NCBI RefSeq assembly: GCF_025907915.1
Contig: NZ_JAPAAF010000008.1
Coordinates: 95,662 to 159,661 of the forward strand
DNA from: Gaoshiqia sediminis
GTDB lineage: Bacteria; Bacteroidota; Bacteroidia; Bacteroidales; Prolixibacteraceae
Direction: 5' to 3'
Length of the DNA: 64,000 bases
Shown here: positions 59,799 to 64,000 of the stretch, in pieces
Position numbering within the stretch: position 1 is the first letter of the stretch
How the letters are laid out: each line of letters opens with the position of its first letter
Position numbers and translations under genes: made by a program
The notes under the pieces: generated by a model
Told to the model about the DNA's origin: nothing
The model's database searches: none
Seen by the model: the letters and a program-made list of their open reading frames with translations, nothing else

Positions 59799-60737
59799 TC
59801 ACAGGTTTTTAATTTTTGGTCGGAAGAATTTATCGAATTTCTCCAGGTTTTCCAATAACCATTGATGTTGTTCCGGCCAGTTTGATTTGTCTGCCACATT
59901 AACCGATTTCTCCAGACTGACAAGTGACACTTTTCTGTCAGGCAATTCATTCCAAAAGATTTTGTCACCAATTTCAACCGCTGCAAGTTCTTCGTATTTT
60001 GATTGCAATATCCGGAACTGCTCTTTGGCATTTGTTGTGTTAATGTTCAGTTCCACCCGAATAAACCCATCGCGAACACTTGCCACTGCTGCCATGTATA
60101 TGTCAGTTTTTCCAAGCGCGAAGTTTGTCCAGTGTTGAGGTAGAGGTTTTTGCTGCTTTAGCAATGTTCCCTTATCTTCTAAATACTGCTTCATTGCTTG
60201 CCAATATTCGAGGTTTAGAGCCTTAGTCTCCGTAAGCTCCTGGCTCTGGGTAGTTGCTTTCACTGCTTTAGACCAATCGTTAGGTTTGCTGACTATTTGG
60301 AAGAATGGGGCTGGCAGGCTATCGCCAATGCGGTACACTTCGATTTCAATGCCGAAGAAGTTGAATTTGTCGTCGGTAATTTTATTTAACCAGTCAATTG
60401 CAGCGCGGTGTTCTTCGGTGAATTTTTTTGCAATCCAAATAATTGTCACGGCATCGAGGCCCGCGGCATAGGTCAGGATTTGCCCCAGGTGGGTATGGTC
60501 TGTTTTTTCGAGCTGATTTTCGATTAAAATGTTATGGTTGTCGATGGTACTGCGGCATAAGATATCGGCACGAAAGGAGCCCACATTTTTTTCTTGCTGA
60601 ACCACTTCGAGTTCGATTCCAATTTCATCGCCCAGCAACTCCATATTCTCTTTTTTTGCCAACCAGGGTGTGAAATCACTGGCCTCGCCGATCCATAGTT
60701 GGCGGATGTCCACCTTTTCGAGTTTACCTATTTTCAT
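59799..60737 (-). CDS. DUF4268 domain protein, putative PD-(D/E)xK-type nuclease
   Basis: A 312-aa protein. The first ~130 residues look like a restriction-endonuclease fold: FRADILCRSTIDNHNILIEN followed by QLEKTDHTHLGQILTYAAGL, giving Asp and E-x-Q at the positions of D...(D/E)xK with Gln for Lys. The C-terminal part (LEYWQAMKQYLEDKGTLLKQ, LGKTDIYMAAVASVRDGFIR, VELNINTTNAKEQFRILQSK) is the DUF4268 region. Such proteins are often found beside type I restriction systems, but their role is not established. It lies 43 bp after hsdR and 163 bp before the HEPN-like gene. Confidence 0.82.
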   Translation of the reverse strand: MKIGKLEKVDIRQLWIGEASDFTPWLAKKENMELLGDEIGIELEVVQQEKNVGSFRADILCRSTIDNHNILIENQLEKTDHTHLGQILTYAAGLDAVTIIWIAKKFTEEHRAAIDWLNKITDDKFNFFGIEIEVYRIGDSLPAPFFQIVSKPNDWSKAVKATTQSQELTETKALNLEYWQAMKQYLEDKGTLLKQQKPLPQHWTNFALGKTDIYMAAVASVRDGFIRVELNINTTNAKEQFRILQSKYEELAAVEIGDKIFWNELPDRKVSLVSLEKSVNVADKSNWPEQHQWLLENLEKFDKFFRPKIKNL

Positions 60738-60780
60738 CGTTTGTTTTTCAGTTTATACGGTATTACTACGTTGCACCCCT

Positions 60781-63700
60781 CTACAACCCGATCCTATCGC
60801 CACCAGCTTTCGTTGCGATAAGCATGTCGAAGATGTATTCTTTATAGCGGCGCTCGAAATCTTTGTCGGTTGTGAATTTTTTGAAGATTTCGGTTTGGGT
60901 GAAGAGGTATTGCTGCATGAGCTCTTCAATTTTATTATCGGATGAGATTTTGGCATTTTGCCTATCGGAATGCTGGATGGCATCCATGATCTCCTTGCTG
61001 GCTTTCATTTCGGCAGGGAGTTGTTCGGTCAGGATCTTACGCACTTTGTCTTTGTCGGACCAATCGATATCGCCGAAACGCTGGTTGAAGGCGCTCAGAA
61101 TATTCTCCAGGGTATCTAAAACTGGTTCGGCGGTACCACCGGTTATTTCGACAGGTATGGGAGAGACTTCGCCCGGCTCTTCGGCTAATATTATATTCTG
61201 TGTTGTTTGCTTAGAAGGACGATAGCTTTCCATATCGATACTCTCGAGGATACCTTCGGCCAGATCGTCGGTTTGTTCAATGTACAACTTTGGCACCAGA
61301 AGCTTTAAGTACCAGAATAGTTTTTCCCACGACTGGTTATTAAAATCGAGAATTTTGCCGAGATAGCTATAAACGCGCAGAAAGGACTTTGCCCTTGCTT
61401 TGAAATCAATTTGCTGGTCTTTTGCCAGTTCGTCTTTAAAAAAAGCGGCTGACCGGTCGATAATCGGGTCGAGTTTGGTACGGTCTTCGCCAGCGATATA
61501 TTTTACGAAGAAATCGTTGATTTGGGCCTCCGTATAAACCTCAAATTCCTCCAAGCTATCAACCAAATCGTTCAATTTATTCGGGTTGGTTTCTTCGCTT
61601 AAAATGGTTGCGGTATAGTAAGGAGCAAACGCTTTTTGTATGTCTTCGGCTTCGTTGAAAAAGTCGAGGACGAAAGTGTCTTTTTTGTGTGGTTTGTAAG
61701 CCCGGTTTAAACGCGATAAGGTTTGTACGGTTTGTACGCCCGCGAGTTTTTTATCGACGTACATCGTATGGAGCTTCGGTTCGTCGAAGCCGGTTTGGTA
61801 TTTTTCGGCCACGATCAGGAAGCGGTACTCATTGCGTTTGAAATTTTTCGGGATGTTGGTGCGGAAGTTTTTGAAATTATTCATTGACACTTCGTCGTAC
61901 TCGACTCCGTTATATGTTTTCTTGCCCGAGAAAGCCACAATGGCCTTCCAGGGCGATTTGATTTCTTTCAGGTATTCGTCGAAAGCCAGCTTGTACTTGA
62001 TGGCACACTCAATACTCTTGGTCACGATCATTGCTTTTGCTTCGCTATTGATGAGCCCTTTCACATCGCGGTGAAAATGGTCGATCATGATTTTAGCCTT
62101 TTCACCAATGGCAAATTCGTGGCCTTCGACATAGGCCCTCAGTTTCTTTTGCGCCTGTTTGGTATCGAACTCGGGATTATCCTCCACTGCCTTGATGAGT
62201 TTATAGAATGAACTATAGGTGGTGTAGTTCTTTAATACGTCGTGAATAAATTCTTCCTCGATAGCCTGTTTCATGCTGTACACATGAAAGGCATAGAATT
62301 TATGTTTCAGTTCGCCATACTCGTCGGTATAGGTTTCAGCCGATTTTATACCGAAGGTTTCGAGTGTTTTATTCTTAGGCGTAGCTGTAAACGCGAAATA
62401 CGAACCGTTGGTAATCATTTTCCGACTTTCAATCAGTTCGTTTATTTTGTCTTCGAGTGATTTTTCCTCCTCAGCTTCTTCTTCGGTATGCTTGTCGGCC
62501 AGAACGGCATTCATTTTAGAGGCCGTTTGGCCGCTTTGACCGCTGTGGGCTTCGTCGATGATGATGGCAAAATTCATGGCAGGCATGTCGGCCATTTCGT
62601 CGAGCAGAAATGGGAATGTTTGCACGGTACAAACAATTACCTTTTTCTGGTTTGCCAAAGCCTCTTTCAGTTGGCTGGTTTTACTGCCGTTTTCGCCCGT
62701 TATGTGTTCTACAATTCCCCGTTTAGGCGCGAACTGCTTAATGTCGTCACTCAATTGTTTGTCGAGCACGATGCGATCGGTAATGACAATCACCGAGTTG
62801 AACAGGTGTACTTCGCCGGAAGTATCGTACAAGCCATGCAGCTGGTGAGCGAGCCAGGCAATCGATTTTGATTTCCCGGAACCGGCCGAATGCTGAACAA
62901 GGTAGCGATTGCCTACGCCATTGGCTTTTGCATGGGCCAGGATTTGCCGGACGGCTGTGAGCTGGTGATAACGGGGGAAAATCATTTTACGTTTCACCTT
63001 CTTCGTTTCCTCATCCTCTTCGTCCACTACCTGGGCGAATTTGTCGATGATGTTTGCCAGCGACGATTTCGTGAGGACTTCTTCCCACCAATAGTGCGTT
63101 TTCAGTCCTTCCGGGTTCACCGGATTGCCGGAACCAAATGGAGGGATTGGTTTTCCGTCGTTTAACCCTTTATTGAAGGGCAGAAAGAAGGTATTTTTCT
63201 TATTGAGCTGCGAGGTCATAAATACCAACTCGGTATCGGCTGCAAAATGCACCATGCCACGGGCAAAGGCAAATATTTTATCTTTGGGGTCGCGGTCGTT
63301 TTGGTATTGGCGAATGGCATTGTACACGGTTTGACCGCTCAGTGGATTCTTCAATTCTGCCGTTATTACCGGCAAACCGTTCAGGAAGATGGTTAAGTCG
63401 AGGCGGTTGGCATTGTCGTTACTGTAGATCAACTCTTGCGTGACTGAGAATATGTTTGCTTCGTATTGCCTGAGGCCCTTTGCATTGTAATTGGACGATG
63501 GCTGACGATAAAACAGATCGACGGTTTTATCGAAATGCTTTACTCCTTTTCGTAATACCTCGACAACTCCCAATTTAGCGATTTTCGCATCCAGGCGCAC
63601 CAGGAAAGCCCGCTCTCCCTTGCGTTGAATCATCTCCCAGGTTTCGGGCTGGGTGGTGCGGATAAATTCACCAAGCTGTTCGGAGTTGATGCAGAACTCC

Positions 63701-63807
63701 TTGTTGAAGTCGGTTGAACGGGATTCGCGGAAGCCGTTTTGTTCGACCAGATGTTTGACAATGAGGTGTTGAAAGGCTTTTTCGGAGGTGTCGGTAAATT
63801 TGCTCAT
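60781..63807 (-). CDS. hsdR: Type I restriction endonuclease subunit R (HsdR)
   Basis: A 1008-aa motor-nuclease subunit. The N-terminal nuclease domain has LTIFLNGLPVITAELKNPLS (Asp...E-x-K) near residue 125-145. The SF2 translocase follows with Walker A VQHSAGSGKSKSIAWLAHQL near 307, DEAH box FAIIIDEAHSGQSG near 410, FAFTATPKNKTLETFG near 470 (motif III) and VQTLSRLNRAYKPHKK near 705 (motif VI). Helical regions at the C-terminus contact HsdM/HsdS. HsdR translocates and cuts DNA unmodified at the site read by HsdS. hsdM and hsdS are not between 63808 and 64000, and would be expected beyond the window edge. Confidence 0.94.
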   Translation of the reverse strand: MSKFTDTSEKAFQHLIVKHLVEQNGFRESRSTDFNKEFCINSEQLGEFIRTTQPETWEMIQRKGERAFLVRLDAKIAKLGVVEVLRKGVKHFDKTVDLFYRQPSSNYNAKGLRQYEANIFSVTQELIYSNDNANRLDLTIFLNGLPVITAELKNPLSGQTVYNAIRQYQNDRDPKDKIFAFARGMVHFAADTELVFMTSQLNKKNTFFLPFNKGLNDGKPIPPFGSGNPVNPEGLKTHYWWEEVLTKSSLANIIDKFAQVVDEEDEETKKVKRKMIFPRYHQLTAVRQILAHAKANGVGNRYLVQHSAGSGKSKSIAWLAHQLHGLYDTSGEVHLFNSVIVITDRIVLDKQLSDDIKQFAPKRGIVEHITGENGSKTSQLKEALANQKKVIVCTVQTFPFLLDEMADMPAMNFAIIIDEAHSGQSGQTASKMNAVLADKHTEEEAEEEKSLEDKINELIESRKMITNGSYFAFTATPKNKTLETFGIKSAETYTDEYGELKHKFYAFHVYSMKQAIEEEFIHDVLKNYTTYSSFYKLIKAVEDNPEFDTKQAQKKLRAYVEGHEFAIGEKAKIMIDHFHRDVKGLINSEAKAMIVTKSIECAIKYKLAFDEYLKEIKSPWKAIVAFSGKKTYNGVEYDEVSMNNFKNFRTNIPKNFKRNEYRFLIVAEKYQTGFDEPKLHTMYVDKKLAGVQTVQTLSRLNRAYKPHKKDTFVLDFFNEAEDIQKAFAPYYTATILSEETNPNKLNDLVDSLEEFEVYTEAQINDFFVKYIAGEDRTKLDPIIDRSAAFFKDELAKDQQIDFKARAKSFLRVYSYLGKILDFNNQSWEKLFWYLKLLVPKLYIEQTDDLAEGILESIDMESYRPSKQTTQNIILAEEPGEVSPIPVEITGGTAEPVLDTLENILSAFNQRFGDIDWSDKDKVRKILTEQLPAEMKASKEIMDAIQHSDRQNAKISSDNKIEELMQQYLFTQTEIFKKFTTDKDFERRYKEYIFDMLIATKAGGDRIGL

Positions 63808-63810
63808 TGT

Positions 63811-64000
63811 TGTTTGAATTAGGATTGGTTGTCTGAATTAGGATTTATAGGATTTGATGATTGGAGGATTATTTTTTGTCGTTTCCATTGTTTTTGCAGC
63901 CTATATTTTCGGGGCAGTAATGATTGTAAACCTGTTTGAATTCAAGGCGTTTTGCACCGAAGTTTCCATTAATTGTCTGAATTAGGATTTATTGGATTTG
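63811..64000. repeat. Direct repeats TTGTCTGAATTAGGATTTAT upstream of hsdR
   Basis: TGTTTGAATTAGGATTGG (63811), TTGTCTGAATTAGGATTTAT plus AGGATTTGATGATTGG (63829-63863) and TTGTCTGAATTAGGATTTAT plus TGGATTTG (63973-64000, cut by the edge) are direct repeats about 145 bp apart. Such TCTGAATTAGGATT repeats are often seen around GxxExxY-type genes and type I loci. The 110 bp between them shows no gene. Confidence 0.7.

Noticed and set aside
63862..63975. Short minus-strand frame reading FKQVYNHYCPENIG upstream of hsdR
   Set aside because: No start codon and only ~40 codons between repeats. Not enough to claim a gene.
60781..64000. Complete type I restriction-modification system
   Set aside because: Only HsdR is present. 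No methyltransferase or specificity subunit can be seen before the window ends.

Overview
The window reads as a chromosome segment of a member of the Bacteroidota, probably class Bacteroidia and perhaps Marinilabiliales/Prolixibacteraceae-like (inference). Supporting signs are a SusC/SusD pair under an ECF sigma/FecR module, TonB-family proteins in tandem, a DUF3098-FtsX pair, ribosomal protein S16 with a long Ala/Glu tail, lipoproteins with Bacteroidota-style signal peptides, and promoter -7 boxes of the form TAnnTTTG.

Layout: (1) 1-6890, minus strand: ruvA (cut by the window edge), pdxA, a nitroreductase, and the four enzymes that make UDP-2,3-diacetamido-2,3-dideoxyglucuronate (wbpB, wbpA, wbpD, wbpE). 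A GxxExxY gene wrapped in six copies of a 25-nt repeat splits wbpD from wbpE. (2) 7484-16537: surface-polysaccharide genes (two GT4 glycosyltransferases, an FrhB-like Fe-S protein, a polysaccharide pyruvyl transferase, a Wzx-type flippase, YfhO). The middle of this block is visibly AT-rich. (3) 16509-24545, plus strand: ftsX, DUF3098, truB, queA, rnhA, waaA/kdtA and an adenosylcobalamin-dependent ribonucleotide reductase. (4) 24603-43055: mostly housekeeping genes. These include upp, a tightly packed radC/deacetylase/GNAT operon, rpsT and tRNA-Glu, oxyR, a TrmH-family methylase, a PPK1-ArsC fusion, prfB with its programmed +1 frameshift, rpsP, hflX and two TonB-family proteins. A decayed LytTR regulator fragment lies beside upp. 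(5) 43179-45328: tRNA-Ala(GGC), a DUF6266 gene, then 1.3 kb without a credible gene that holds strongly structured sequence, including a 228-bp nested inverted-repeat element. (6) 45329-53525, minus strand: a small polysaccharide/glycoconjugate uptake locus (ECF sigma, FecR, SusC, SusD, sialidase-like BNR lipoprotein). (7) 53526-57949: a repeat-dense accessory region with one HTH-type gene and one lipoprotein gene between two ~294-bp direct repeats. (8) 57950-64000, minus strand: a defence-type island with type I restriction HsdR, a DUF4268 putative nuclease and a 561-aa protein with a C-terminal HEPN-like RxxxxH motif. hsdM and hsdS are not in the window and would be expected just beyond position 64000.

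The most promising under-described items are the HEPN-like protein coupled to DUF4268/HsdR, the nested structured element at 44834-45061 with the G-rich structured tract before it, the repeat-bounded cassette at 53829-57809, and the PPK1-ArsC fusion. All function calls come from reading motifs by eye. No database search was run.
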